Of a DNA stretch of 64,000 nt, positions 1 through 11,394 are shown piece after piece (position 1 is the first letter of the stretch; every line of letters begins with the position of its first letter). The translations under genes and the position numbers were made by a program. Under the pieces are notes generated by a model. That model worked only from the letters and a program-made list of their open reading frames with translations, did not search any database and had not been told where the DNA came from. The stretch comes from Isoetes taiwanensis (lineage: Eukaryota; Streptophyta; Lycopodiopsida; Isoetales; Isoetaceae), in contig JAJEKV010000093.1 in the NCBI GenBank assembly GCA_021234155.1, forward strand, positions 3,690,867 through 3,754,866, read 5' to 3'.

Positions 1-111
1 TCTTTGATTATCTTGGCCCAAAGGATGAACACATTGAAGATCAATGACTTTTGGCTATTCAATGGAATTTGAGATCCAGGAACTATCAAGTATGGCTCAT
101 GGAAAAGCCGA

Positions 112-651
112 GGGGCGATGGGCCCCCACGAATTTTATGAACACTTTTGGCGCATAATGAAGAGAAGACATCATCACATTTATCTGGGGGTGCTTGGCGG
201 GTTGAAAAACTACATCCAAACAATTAATCTTTGGCTTAATTGCATTAATTCCAAAAGTTGACAAGCCTACCACCTTCTCGATTGGAGGCCAATATCATTG
301 ACAAATGTAACATACAAAATATTGGCGTTATCAGGGTTTCTTTCAGGGAGAAGCATACTAGATAATTTTATTGGTGCATATGAGGGCTTGCATTGGAATG
401 GGATAACCAATCAGGGATGTGTGCTTCTTAAACTGGACTTTAGAAGGGCCTATGACACTATTGACTGGAAATTTCTTTATAGAGCCATGTCCCAGTTAGG
501 TTTCTCAGAGCAAGTGGTGAAAAAAATTGCTGGTTTCAATGTTACAGGATGCTCAACTGTTCTGGTTAATGGTTCCCCCTCTTCTTTTTTTGAACGTAAA
601 AGAGGGGTCAGGCAGGGATGCCCTTTGGCTCCCTACAATTTTCGGGAATAA
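112..651 (+). pseudogene. LINE reverse transcriptase, N-terminal half
   Basis: Conceptual translation gives a MGPHEFYEHFW segment (equivalent to the GPDGF block of LINE RTs), then DWRPISLTNVTYKIL around 280-320, SGFLSGRSILDN, the catalytic LDFRRAYDTIDW block near 436-465 and GVRQGCPLAP near 605-635. These are conserved blocks 1-5 of L1 reverse transcriptase, which copies the element RNA at the nicked target. The segment between the RPIS and SGFLSGRS blocks is shorter than in intact LINEs, which suggests an internal deletion. A stop follows the PLAP block at 649-651. It continues out of frame into the YADD segment. Confidence 0.85.
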
Positions 652-723
652 TTCTTTGAAATGGTAACCAGAATTATTATGAAATTGTAGCAAAATGACA
701 AAATTAGTTGCCTCAAGCTCCCA

Positions 724-1330
724 ATGAGTGACACTCTGTCAGTAATGCAGTATGCTGATGACACATTTGTGTTTTTAAAAAAGCAGGGGGATTGTATTCA
801 GAATTTTCTTGTTGCTATGGATCTGTTTGGGAAAGCATCAGGGGTGGTATTGAACATGGATAAATGTGCAATCATCTCTGATAGCTCAGATGATCATATT
901 GAAGGGATTAAAGTATGTGGACTTGGATCTGCTACCAAATTATTGGGCTTGCCTTTAGCCCTTAAAATGAGTTTGCATGGCCTGTGGGAACCAATAGTGA
1001 CCAAAATCAAGAAAAAGCTTCAAATGTACCCCAAGTCATTATCTCTGGCAGGGAGAGTAGAAATAATTAATGGTGTCATTGCCAGTTCTCATGTTTATTT
1101 TTCATCAGCTATAATTGCAGACAGGAAAACTTACCAGGAACTGGAAGTTATTATGAAGGAATTTATCTGGCAAGGTGCACATATGGTTGGGTGGAAACAT
1201 CTAACTCTTCCTAGGAAAAAAAGGAGGTTTGGGGTGTAAAGATTTGTTTCTCCAGCTCGGGTTTTGTGAGAAAAATTGGTCAGGAGATCTCTAGTCTCAA
1301 CATCAAAGTCTCCCCGCTCTTCTCTTTACT
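724..1330 (+). pseudogene. LINE reverse transcriptase, YADD palm and thumb region
   Basis: The reading frame from 724 carries MQYADDTFVFL, the catalytic YADD box of non-LTR reverse transcriptases, followed by FGKASGVVLNMDKC (the plant LINE FxxxSGLxxNxxKS block), LLGLPLALKMS and WKHLTLPRKK. A stop at 1237-1239 interrupts the last block. A shifted frame continues with a plausible KDLFLQLRVL and TKYWIEKSS segment to about 1345. It belongs to the same LINE as the preceding fragment. Confidence 0.82.
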
Positions 1331-1480
1331 AAATATTGGATTGAGAAAAGCTCTTTAGTGGGTAGTCCATCTATCCCTCATCATTTACCGATTCAAAAGA
1401 TTCTATCAGACTTTAATTCTAGTCCGGGTACATCCATTTGTTATGAGAAGAATTATCCAAGCACGGAATAGAGTGTTTGT

Positions 1481-2457
1481 ATGTTTCAAAGGCCCATCCA
1501 ATTGAAAATGTTTTTGAAGATTTTAATTTTTTTACGGCACTGTGGTTTGGTTGATGAAGAGGATGGATGTTTGGCTCTCAAGCATCCAAGGAAGTATAAG
1601 GAGTGGAAACTTAAGGGTTTAGGCACAATTGGAAGTATGGGTAATGGTGAAGATTGGAAGACATGGCAAGAAATTTCCAATATAGTGCAAGACTCCATCT
1701 CTATGAAATATTTATAAGATCTTAATTGACACCATAAAAGGAAAGCAGAGTACAAATAAAGGACCATAATGGGCTATGGAGGGTAAAAGGGTATAGTGTG
1801 GGCAAAATTTATGCCTTCTTTTGTGTGATCATGGAACCAAAGTTTCCAACCAATGGGGGCTGCTTCTCGATTTGGAAGCCATTCGGGTTATAAGGAAAGG
1901 GTGGAAACTACAAAGGTGCAAAGAAGATTATTCTTTTTAGATGGCTTCTTACTTCAATAAAAGTCTCAAGTCCAATGCCTATAGGGCAAAAGTATAATGA
2001 TCGGATCTCGACATGAGGATGTCCTCTAGGTTGTGGCCAAGCCGAGTCTTCTAGCCACATCTTTATTTGTCCTTGGCTGACCCCTTTCCGGACTTGGATA
2101 GGCACTCACATAGGTTCTATTCCCTCATGAACATGATCTATTTGACTTTCTTGCAAATGGTTCCCCTTTGTGGATACCATTAGAACACTATGTTTGTGGA
2201 TAGTTTGGAAAACAGAAAATAATATGGCTATTAATCATCATCCTCCAGATCTGAGTTTCCTCAAGACAACTCTTCAATTAGAGTTGGCAGATGCAGCTAT
2301 GGCTCACAGATTGAGCAAGGGGTCTAATTATGATAAAAGTTGGGATGTTTTGGGCTCCTTTCAAGGGTTCTATGCATTCTTCTCTTCTTATTTTAATAAC
2401 CTTTTCGATGTTGATGGCGGACTACGGTCAAGAAGCACCATGAAGGTGGCCATGTGA
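1481..2457 (+). pseudogene. LINE ORF2 C-terminal region with zf-RVT remnant
   Basis: Between the thumb and the end of ORF2 the translation is fragmented. A segment at about 1481-1717 is the post-thumb linker. Near 1930-2085 a CPLGCGQAESSSHIFICPW string resembles the Cys/His zf-RVT motif (CPxCxxxxEtxxHxFxxCp) found at the C terminus of plant LINEs. The frame from 2170 (IRTLCLWIVWKTENN) matches the usual terminal IxxLCWxIWKxRNxxxF segment. Multiple frame changes mean this cannot encode a functional product. Confidence 0.65.
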
Positions 2458-2459
2458 GG

Positions 2460-2949
2460 GAGGCCACGGAAGGCCGAAGCCTATGTCTCACCCGAAGGTT
2501 TGGAAGCACTCCTGCAGGTCAAGACTGAAACTATCATGATCCGGAACCTCTGGCGAGTTTTGATGGACGAGGATATTTGGCAGTTCAAGCAGGAGCTCAA
2601 ACCATATTTTGAAGAGAAATTTGGCATCTGTGAAGGGGCGAGAGAATCGTGGATTCTTCACATTCTGGATGCCTCTGCATATGGAGCGGTTGAACTAGGT
2701 TATCTGCTCTTCAAATACACAGATCATGCCTTTGCAATTATAACTCCGGCGGAGTTATTGGAAGAATGAGGCAACAACAAATAGTGCTCAAGCCCGGAAC
2801 CCAACCCTTCGGTGTTTTGCTTAAAACTATAATTCTGGTTATCTTGCTTTTTAATCCTTTAAACAAGTGTTTCCCTATATGAGAGTTTCACTCTGTTAAT
2901 TTTTGTATTACTATGTATTACATGTAATATAACATCAACGCCGTTTCTA
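2460..2949 (+). other. LINE 3' region with an 89-codon open frame of unknown nature
   Basis: A frame at 2500-2769 (MEALLQVKTE to ITPAELLEE) stays open between the ORF2 remnant and the poly(A) tract. It shows no motif I recognise. It may be an extension of ORF2 or a transduced 3' sequence. The remainder to the poly(A) tract looks like 3' untranslated LINE sequence. Confidence 0.4.
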
Positions 2950-3014
2950 TAAAAAAAAAAAAACGTTAGGGATCGTGATGTCTATGATACCCCTCCCAAA
3001 AAAAAAAAAAAAGA

Positions 3015-3600
3015 AAAAGAAAGCAAGTGTTGCACAATGTGATATTTTGTATATGCTTCAACACATATGGAGGAATTCAAATTCTGTTCCCGGCTCTGAT
3101 AAACCGAATAAGCGAAGCAGGAGAAGATCTGCAGAAAAAACTAAGGGAAGAAATCATATCTGCGGTGGAAGCAAATGGAGGAAAAATTGATCCGGGCACT
3201 CTAGAAAAAATGCCACTACTGTAGTCGACAGTTTACGAGACACTAAGGATTGAGCTGCCAGTGAAATGGCAGTATGGAAGAGCCAGAAAAGACATAGTCA
3301 TAAGCTCTCACACCGCATCATTCAAGGTGAAAAAGGGTGAGATGCTTGCTGGCTTCCAGCCTTCTGTGACCACAGATCCTTTGGGCTTTGATAATCCACA
3401 CACTTTCATGGCAGACAGATTCTTGGGAGCTCAAGGGAACAATTTATTGCAGTATGTTTACTGGTCTAATGGCCTTGAGACTTTCTCCCCTTCTATCCAC
3501 AACAAGCGATTGTGCTAGTAAGGATTTTTGTTGTCATGATTGCTAGAATGTTTGTTGCACACTTAAGGTATGATTATTTCGGTTTGACCAGCCTCTTGTT
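3015..3600 (+). pseudogene. AOS: Allene oxide synthase-like CYP74 fragment (C-terminal part)
   Basis: CYP74 enzymes rearrange fatty-acid hydroperoxides without O2 or a reductase; allene oxide synthase makes the precursor of jasmonates in plastids. The translation shows CFNTYGGIQILFPALI (the CYP74 I-helix region, which lacks the classical P450 Thr), then GEDLQKKLREEI, EANGGKIDPGTLEKMPLL, the ExxR-equivalent YETLRIELPV, KGEMLAGFQP, DRFLGAQGNNLL, WSNGLET and, in another frame, KDFVVMIARMFVAHLRYD. The heme-Cys stretch (NKQCAGKD in the family) is damaged by a frameshift near 3505. A TAG at 3222-3224 interrupts the KS-YE segment. The N-terminal half is absent and a LINE poly(A) tract lies immediately upstream. 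AOS is favoured over HPL/DES on overall pattern, but that is not proven. Confidence 0.85.
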
Positions 3601-3719
3601 AAGGGCTCCTCTACACTTATACCTTCATCAAGCTTCAAAGAGCCCTTCATTGTATTTAAAAGGAGCCTTTGATTGCGTTTCTTCGTCTGTGATAAAAAAT
3701 ACATTTCTATTCTATTCTA

Positions 3720-4050
3720 TTTACCTTTCATTACCATTGTTTGCAAGTATTCTTTTTGCATATCCTCCTATGCTTTGCAATTATTAATTCTTTATGAGTT
3801 TTGGGGTCCATAGTCCACCTTGAAGGATCCAATACATAAGATTGAAAGCTTGGGAATAATGACAAATGGGTCGCTCTGTTTGTTTATCCTACTGACCAAA
3901 CTTGTTTTATTTACCCACTATTTAATATATTTTCAATTCTTTGGTCTTAAATCATTTTGCTCGAACTTGGAATCCTTCAAATTTATATGTATAAATTAGA
4001 AGAGAGTGGAAAAATAATACATCACTTTTAAAATTTCACAAAGATATGAT
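3720..4050. repeat. Diverged repeat, copy 1 (3' flank of the CYP74 fragment)
   Basis: The sequence from the 'cctttcattacc' word through 'caccttgaag', 'gaccaaac' and 'gtggaaa' aligns, with substitutions and small indels, to 5500-5830 in the same orientation. It starts just after the CYP74 remnant, so it may be the gene's former 3' flank duplicated about 1.8 kb downstream. Confidence 0.6.
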
Positions 4051-4440
4051 GTTCTATTTTATACATTTGTTGTTTGTTGAAGGGAGCCACATAATAAGAG
4101 TTGTACTCACCCACTTGACAAGGGTCAAAAATAGGGGGTTCCTCTCTAGAATATCCGATTAAAGTTGGAAATATCCGATTTGCAAAAAAGTAGATACAAG
4201 GCAAATCTCCCATCGAAATTTCATAAAAATAGTGTTAAATTTGACAAATTAGAGGTATTTTTCTCAAAAATCCCGCAAGCATAAATATAAGGTGGCATTT
4301 TTTTGGTTAGTGCAAAATCTAAATTCTAGGCACTGCTGGCACTTGATTTAAAGCGCATGAAAGCCGGACCAAAAGTTTAACCACTTTCGGATATAACCAG
4401 AGGGTGCCATGATGGATTATTATATACATTCTACTTAAGG
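4050..4440. other. No gene recognised
   Basis: AT-rich sequence with no coding pattern. A short near-duplicate 'gaatatccgatt / gaaatatccgatt' occurs at about 4148-4180. Confidence 0.5.
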
Positions 4441-4464
4441 GCTCATGTTCAAATTCTATCCAAA

Positions 4465-4610
4465 AGGCTTTGGACAGTGAACATGGTAGGACCCAAAAAA
4501 AGCTTGGTGTATCTTAGGAACTATTGGGATCATTTGATATGAATAATATGGAGTCCATTCAACATGCCTTGCTTACATGTAAACATTTATGTGCTAGGTA
4601 ATTGGAAGGA
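4465..4610. repeat. Dispersed repeat, copy at 4.5 kb
   Basis: The words 'tggtaggacccaaaaa', 'gatatgaataatatggag', 'cttacatgtaa' and 'catttat' occur in the same order at about 12385-12505, so these are two diverged copies of one dispersed element of unknown class. Confidence 0.55.
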
Positions 4611-5500
4611 TTGAGGGGTTTCTGGCACAGAAAACCGTGAGACGCCCGCCCGGAGCTTTAACGGCGGTGGCGCTGCCGGTTTACCGCCCGGAAACCACGA
4701 AATCCGGCCCGGCTACCAAAGCGTGAACCGGCGTTTGGCAAAATTTCGGCCATGTTTTTCCTGTGATTCTTGCTCCAATGTGTTTCAATACTTTCAATCT
4801 ACCTCAAGCGCAACCCATCCCAAGCGCCATTATTTCATTAAGAGGATTTGAAGGTCCTAGATGTCATTAGATTGCATTGAACATGTCTTAGATGCCCTCG
4901 CTTGTTTCTACTGGGCCGTTTGCTCCGCCCCGCTTCTTCCAAGGCTCAAGACCTTGCTATTTGATCTGCCCTTACTTGTTGAAGCTCTAAAGGCTACGAC
5001 CCGACGGCGACATTCGAGGCTATGGTAGGAAGCTCTCCCCTGCACAAACCTCTGCACAAACACGGAATGGCGGCGGAGTAAAAAAGCGATCGCGAAAAGA
5101 GAGCGAAACGGCGGAGTAGAAAAAAAGAGTAGAAAACGACCGAATTGGTGTGAAATGAGAAGCTGGAATAAACGATCTGGGAATAGTTCATACAAAAACA
5201 TGGCTGGAAGCTATGGCGGTGTGCAGCGGGCGCCACCAAGAACTTCATAAATGCCAAATTACCTATAAGAAACAAACATGGAAACTTCGAGGAATTTCGC
5301 CAAAGCGGCGGTTTACATTTTCTTTTTATGGATGTCGCAGATTACCAAAGATTGAAGCGCATACTAGCCATATGATCAAGTGCTCTTGAAAGCAACTCTC
5401 ATCCCAGAAGATTATCTTGATAATCCTCTAGAAGCTTATCGTAATGGATAATTATGTTTCGACATGATTTTGCATGACGTAGAAATCACGTCCTCTTTAT
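4611..5500. other. GC-richer block without a recognisable gene
   Basis: 4640-4745 is rich in CCGG/GCCCGG words. 5000-5250 contains repeated 'ggcggagta' and 'gagcgaaa' words. Overlapping open frames exist on the minus strand at 4908-5275, but they show no known domain and look like chance frames. Confidence 0.4.
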
Positions 5501-5830
5501 CATTTCCCTTTCATTACTGTTGTTGGAAGTATTCTTTTGCATAGGCTTGCTAAAATTTGCAGATTATAAGCCTTTTTATGAGGTTAGGGAGTCACCTTGA
5601 AGAACTCACTACATAGACTGGAAAGTATGGCGTTAAAGACAAATGCCTTCACTGTGTTTGTCCCAGTGACCACGCTTTGTTATATTTAATTTCCTTGTGT
5701 TTAGATCGTTTTGTTGGAATTTCTCTATACTCCTGCCTGCTCTCAATTTGGGAGCCTCCAAAGAAGAAAGTAGAAATCAATACATCTCCTTTAAAAGGTC
5801 CCAGAGATATTGAAATACGTCGTGAACCAC
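5500..5830. repeat. Diverged repeat, copy 2
   Basis: This is the partner of 3720-4050: same order of words ('cctttcatta', 'aagtattctttt', 'caccttgaag', 'gtttgtcc', 'acatctcctttaaaa'). Divergence is moderate and a 21-bp segment differs around 5740-5760. Confidence 0.6.
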
Positions 5831-7300
5831 GTGATGAGAAGATGTGTGCTCGAAACCTACAATATCCAAATAGAAATACAACATAGGCTAAAATTGAATT
5901 GTATCGTCCATGATGACCAGATGGCCTATGGGGCCCAAATAAACAAAGAACAACCTGGAGAATGAGTGATGAAAAGAGGGTTAGTCCATCTTACCTATAA
6001 AGTATCAATGTATTCCCTAGCTTACAGTCAGCTACTAGCTAGATAAAGAGTTTGGATAATAAGTCTCGGGGCTTTTCCTAAAGATAAGAGTGCTCACTTA
6101 CTGGTTGGCAAATTACATGCATTAAAACTAGGGTTCCGCTTCGATTCGCCCCTCTCCCAAAGCCTTGTGAGGACAAGATCAATTTGAATGTTAATGGTGA
6201 GATTTGGAGTTTGGGGACCACATAAGCCCATAGCAAAGCCCGTAATACCATCTCCACTAATCGAGGGGCTCATCAAGCCATACTAGTGGAGGTGGCCACC
6301 TGTAGTGACCCAAGCCCGAGTCATGACCTAAGTGCATGAGCAAAACCATAGATTGATGCCATTAAAACTAAAGCTTGGAAATAAAGGGATGGAGGTGAGG
6401 ATTTTCCTTCCAACTACTCCACGTCGGGGAGAGACCCTCAACCTTGCCCTTCGTGGAATACCCAAGCGATTGTACCCGAGTCCACGCCCGATCTTTGGGT
6501 TGAACTAGATCACGCCCCATGCATTATACTCACTTCGTGACAATCCTTCTATTGGTTCATGAAGATCGCGGGTGGGTGAACAAGGTTCAAGGTGCGTAGA
6601 TTAGGAGCATACTAATAAATGTATACTAATCTTACAGGCCAAGATTGTTACTACAAGAGGTAGTTCCTTTCCATGTTATGCAATGAGTGCAAGGTTAGCG
6701 GCGGATCATCCATCATACATAGAATGCAACATAATAACAAGATCATACATCAAGATCAAAGAACATATCACATATCCAAAAATAGAACATACTAAGATCG
6801 TAAAAGCATCGAGGGTAAAGGTGCGGACTAACCGTGCGTCGTCCACAACGAAGAGCTTGAAGGTCAAGAGGTAATGTCGTGGCGAGGTCCAATGTGAATG
6901 CGCTAGAATCAAGGCGTGTGACTTCGAGGTAGAAGGAGCCAAAGGTGAAAGTAAACTGGGAGTATTTATAGTGAGGGGTCAAACATTAAATGTGACTTTC
7001 ATGTTAAAAGCGTGAACATGTAACATTCTAGGGAATGGTCCTTATGCACAAATATCAACATTACAACAACACTACAAAGCTTAAAAGGGCGACAAAACCA
7101 AAACAAGCAATAGTAAACCAACCCACGAACCCCTAGGCGACAACGCATCATACATCCAAGCAACACAGGCCAATAGAACAAAAACCAGAAAAGCAACCAA
7201 AGAGTACTATCGCCGAACCTAACATGACCCCGCAGAAACTAGACATCAAAGGGGCGACAAAGCAAAACAAGGACCGACTCTAGACCCCAAACACCAACGA
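5831..7300. other. No gene recognised
   Basis: Open frames on both strands (6094-6276 minus, 6683-6982 both strands) have no family signature. A 'tgtagtgacccaagcccg' string at 6301 resembles the TGTAGTGACCC start seen in some plant LTRs, but no partner repeat exists in the window, so I do not call an LTR. Confidence 0.4.
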
Positions 7301-7349
7301 AAAAGGCGCTTTGAAACAACAAAGAAAAAAGGAAGAGGGAGGAAGGGAC

Positions 7350-7750
7350 CAATCTATGCACAAGAACTTTTGTTATGAATGTTTAATAAAATATGCACCA
7401 AGGACACTTGATTATAATGTTTTTAGCACGAGGTTTAATGTTTGTAATATAAGGGGCACAAATGACCTATGTGTGGTGTCAAACAACAAAGGGAAAGATG
7501 AGGCAAGAACTTCGGTGGCCAAACTTAACAGAAACATAACCATGCACATGGTTCGACCTATGTAAGGACCTTTTATGATTAATGTTTAATAAATCATGCA
7601 CAAGATCCTTTGTTATAATGTTTTAGAACCCGTGATTTAAGGTTTATAACATAAGGGGCATAAGCGACCTATGCATGGCGTCAAACAACAAAGGAAAGAC
7701 GAGGCAAGGACTAGACCCGACCAAACTCAACATAACAAATAAGACCGGGA
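7350..7750. repeat. Tandem duplication, unit about 202 bp
   Basis: 'ggggca', 'gacctatg', 'gtcaaacaacaaa' and 'gaggcaa' recur in order at about 7453 and 7654. The two units are diverged by substitutions and small indels. Confidence 0.75.
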
Positions 7751-8130
7751 CGGAACCAAACCAGCCTTGAGCACAACCTCTAAGAAACACCATAATTCGA
7801 CCTAAAACAATACAAACATAAAGCTACAACTTTTAAATCTAGAATTAAGGGATATCGAGTCGGAAACCCCATGCAATTTATAGCCCAAAAATTTGGGGGA
7901 AACCGGAACCCAAGTAACCCCAGAAAAAGCAAATCAGCCACAGTCATCCTCCGGACGAATCAATCGGCCCGACCTCCGATCGATCTGCCCAGATAGCCAA
8001 TCCCATGCCGATTTTTCAATTGGGTGATGCTAGGGCGTCGGATGGAACTAGATCTGGTCGGCGGGGGGCTGATGAAAAAAAGAAAACAAGACAAAAAAGA
8101 GGTTATAGGCTGGCTAGGCACGTGGCGAAA
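7751..8130. other. No gene recognised
   Basis: Unassigned sequence. CG-rich words such as 'ggcccgacctccgatcgatc' lie around 7960-8060. Confidence 0.4.
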
Positions 8131-8133
8131 GAG

Positions 8134-8290
8134 CATGATCTTTGGGAAAAAAACATATCATAAGCGAAGGTGAGAAAGCGGCGACCACAAACATGCACAT
8201 CCGAAGCAAAAAAGCATCTTTGGGAAAAAAACATATTTTAACCTGTGGCGGAAGGCGAGGCGACCACCAACATGCACAGCGAGAGGAACA
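8134..8290. repeat. Tandem duplication, unit about 80 bp
   Basis: 'atctttgggaaaaaaacata' is followed by a 'gaaggcgag / gaaggtgag' word, 'gcgaccac' and 'aacatgcaca' at about 8140 and again at about 8217. The second copy is slightly diverged. Confidence 0.7.
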
Positions 8291-8564
8291 GAGCAAGTAA
8301 GATTTCACTTTCATTCAGATCCGCTTTTCATTAAGCACCATCGATTCCATGAGGAAGCAGATCATAACTTGAGCCCAATCCACGACCACAACCAAGGGAC
8401 CAAGACTGTCAGTGAGTCGAAACCTCTCGGTCGAAATTAAAATGATCAATCACAACAAACCGGAGAAGCAAAGGCGCAAAATTGAGTAGAAGAAATCGGC
8501 GGGGCCACAATACTAACAACACAAATCCAAAGAACGTCCACGGATGAATGCAAGCACCACCGAG

Positions 8565-8750
8565 GAGAGGATATCATTGGAAAAGCATCTGAGATCAAAA
8601 AGCAAAAAGATCTAGAAACGGAATTAGCATCAAAGGTGAGAGCCACAAATGCGGCGGCACCACGAGAGGATATCATTGGAAAAGCATGTTGAGATCAAAA
8701 GCAAAAGATCTAGAACGGAATTAGATTCAAAGGTGAGAGCCAAGCCATGA
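8565..8750. repeat. Tandem duplication, unit about 99 bp
   Basis: 'gagaggatatcattggaaaa' begins at about 8564 and again at 8663. Both copies continue through 'gagatcaaaa', 'gatctagaa', 'cggaattag' and 'tcaaaggtgagagcca'. Differences are single-base homopolymer changes. Confidence 0.8.
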
Positions 8751-9056
8751 CACAATTATGTTGCGGGACCCGGATCCTCGGTAGCACCATCGATCCTAAA
8801 GCGCAAGTGCCCCCTGACCAATCCATCCTATGCATAATCAAGAGCGACACCCGGTGTAGAAATTAATGTATGGAAACTCCAGGTACAACAATAAGATTCG
8901 GCTCGGAGGAAACTTGGATGAGGAATGCAGGAAGACACAAGGCTTTTATGGGAGAAAAGGCCAAAGAAAGCCTGCGCTATAGCAGGCTTGTGCCAAAGAA
9001 AGCTTGGATTCAAAAGCAGAGCTGGCGCCAAAACTGGCGTCCCTTTCCCTAGAATG

Positions 9057-9087
9057 ATGGTTCTCTTCTATATAAGAAGAGAACCAT
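9057..9087. repeat. Perfect 13-bp hairpin
   Basis: ATGGTTCTCTTCT (9057-9069) and AGAAGAGAACCAT (9075-9087) are perfectly complementary around the 5-base loop ATATA. No gene flanks it, so it could be a foldback remnant or a chance palindrome. Confidence 0.8.
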
Positions 9088-9235
9088 TGCATTGTTGTGC
9101 CTTTAGGTGTAACCAATGATGACTTTAAGGTGTGATATATCGTGAAAATGCTATATTTCACTAATTTTATACATCTAAATTCGATGGTTTAGTAGGATGC
9201 GTTACTTCAAAAGATTTATAAAATTGCCAAAATTT

Positions 9236-9518
9236 GATAGGCATATTCACCCCTTATTCCTTAATCTACACCGCACACAAAATTCCTCGTTTGTGGGGTA
9301 TGGATGTATAAAAATTGTGATACTGTATAAGAAAATTTGCAAAATACTATAAGATTTCAGGCAATATACTATATGATGTTAATTTTGTACATGCAAAACA
9401 TAATTATAAGGGCTCTCGCTGCCCTACGTCACCCCTCGTGTGAATATGCACCCAAACAAAAGGGGGTGTAAGGGGGAATCTAATTTTAATGCGTGTAATG
9501 TAATGGTTTGTGTTATAG
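9236..9518 (+). mobile_element. Half copy of the long-TIR MITE family (core plus right arm)
   Basis: From 'gataggcatattcacccc' through 'ttgtggggtat', 'aaaatactataagatttc', 'ggctctcgctgcccta' and the arm word 'gtgtgaatatgcaccc', the sequence matches the element at 37742-38342 in the same orientation. The left arm is missing, so this copy is truncated. Confidence 0.8.
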
Positions 9519-9619
9519 GTTAAAAAAAATTTTTGCCCCTTCGGGGCAATGAAAATTGTGCATGAATGTTGTGTACATCGCTATAGGTTCTTGTGCCTAA
9601 GACAGTGTGCCCTTGAAGA

Positions 9620-9763
9620 CCACTTACAGTTGCGCTGCAAAAATTTCTATAATATACATTTGTAATAAGCAAGTAGGCCAAAAAAATTATACCACTTACA
9701 GTTGCGCTGCAAAAATTTCTATAATATATATTTGTAATAAGCAAGTAGGCCAAAAAAATTATA
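9620..9763. repeat. Tandem duplication, 72-bp unit, nearly identical
   Basis: 'ccacttacagttgcgctgca' starts at 9620 and 9692. The units differ at very few positions, so the duplication is recent. Confidence 0.9.
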
Positions 9764-11390
9764 TCATTATGAGAGTCTCCATTCTACATATTGGAATACA
9801 AAAGGAAACTCTACAATTTTGATGAAAAAAATAATGCTAAAGAGAATGCATTTATGATGTAAACCACTTACAATATCCCTAGGTAGTAGAATTCCATATG
9901 CTAGACATGTTAGAACATGTGTTTAGGAAATGGAGCCATGAAGGATGTCACTGTTTGTTTAAGTCACTAGTCAAATCACAATGATACTTTTGTAAGTACA
10001 TGTATTGCCAATATATGGTAGCAAGATTGGCCCATCAAAAGTGCATCACCTCTTAGTAAAAACATAAACACAAGAGTGAGTTTGAAGAAAGGCCAAAAAA
10101 TGAAAGACCCGGATCATGGTTACCGGCAAATATAAAAAAGTTCTTCAAGTCGTTATCTTACATATTAAATATTCCATGCTTGTACGGTATTCCATTGTCA
10201 ATATTCCCAGGAATAATAATGTCCTTCCAAGTGTCAAATGCACTAGTATTTCGTTTGTCAATACGATCCCTGTAGTAAAACAAGTAGATGTAAGAAAAGT
10301 AGTGCCTATCTATATTCTTATATCAAGCAACAAAAACTACCTCTGGCGTGAGAAAAAATGATCTGTTCAGAAGAGTAGCCCAATCTCTAAATACCAGCTC
10401 CATTGCAAGTCCTCATCAAGAAATGCTGCAGTTGAGATATTATTTACAATGGGCAAAGCATGGACAATGTGAACTCTTGAACCCATCAAATGTAGCCTAT
10501 CTAAAATACCTAGGAAACACGAAAATATGATCACAAAGCCCTCAGGCCGAAAATAGGGCATTTGCTTGATAATATGAAAAGATGATATCAAATATGAGAT
10601 GAGAACTCAGATACATATAGCTGCTTAGAATAAACTCTCACCTGAATATACTTTTGGTTTATCTCCTTATCTGTAAGGCCGCCCTTTCATGCGGACACAT
10701 TTTACATAAAATTTTGGAACAAAGAAAACATGTGCTTCATGTTTACTCATTACACGGAACACAGATAGGCATTAGTTGATGAATTTTCACCTCAAGAAAA
10801 CCAATCGGAATAAGCATTAAGGCAGAGAACCCACCTCAGAAAAAGAAAAACTGCTGTACTGCCGGATTTGCGAGGCAAGGAAAGAAGATGTTATGATGGG
10901 AAAGCCTGCTGTTTACTTTTGATGGATACTCAAAGTTTGCTAACTCCTTTGTTGGGGAACATTATCCATTTTGAAGCTAATGAAACAAAAAAGTATGGAG
11001 AATCTGAAGCCTTTTCTCCTCTTAGAAGCTATCTAAGTTGCCAGCAAACTTGATAGAAGAGCCACCACTATATACAGTTTCGGTTGACCTGCCATTTGAT
11101 TCAACATAGGCGACTAACCGGGAGGCTTTCATCCCATAAAACAAAGGCCGAAATGTGCGTGCCACGAAATGTACCAAGCACTCACTTGCAGATTTTGAAA
11201 AGAAATATTGCTCCATGGATGGCCCCACACTTCTTTGCCATTGAATTACAATGGATGTGTGTGAAAAAAGTAACTAATCCATTCATGTTCTTCCAATCAA
11301 TGATCCATAGAAATGAAAGAACCGAGGATGGCAAGGGCATATAAGGCCGTGCTACCTGCTTTGCGCATCAATAACCTTCAAGGCAGAAGA
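9764..11390. other. No gene recognised
   Basis: Short open frames occur on both strands (10116-10361 plus, 10367-10591 minus, 11022-11228 minus). The minus frame 11022-11228 (MGPSMEQYFF to GNLDSF) looks protein-like but matches nothing I know. Confidence 0.4.
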
Positions 11391-11394
11391 AAAA

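Larger units (their letters stand above)
1..2965 (+). mobile_element. LINE (L1-type) non-LTR retrotransposon, 5'-truncated by the window edge, decayed
   Basis: The reading order matches the second ORF of a plant L1-type LINE: reverse-transcriptase fingers and palm, a YADD catalytic box, the thumb region, a zf-RVT-like cysteine segment near 1930-2080, and a C-terminal tail to about 2457 or 2769. A poly(A) run at about 2950-2963 marks the 3' end. Several stops and frameshifts break the ORF, so the copy is dead. The element begins left of the window, so its endonuclease and ORF1 are not visible. The following bases belong to a CYP74 pseudogene, so the poly(A) tail abuts former gene sequence. Confidence 0.85.

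Noticed and set aside
4908-5275. Minus-strand overlapping frames as a gene
   Set aside because: Three frames are open at once in GC-richer repetitive DNA, and none shows a family motif.
6301-6700. Possible LTR starting TGTAGTGACCC
   Set aside because: No second copy, primer site or purine tract was found in the window.
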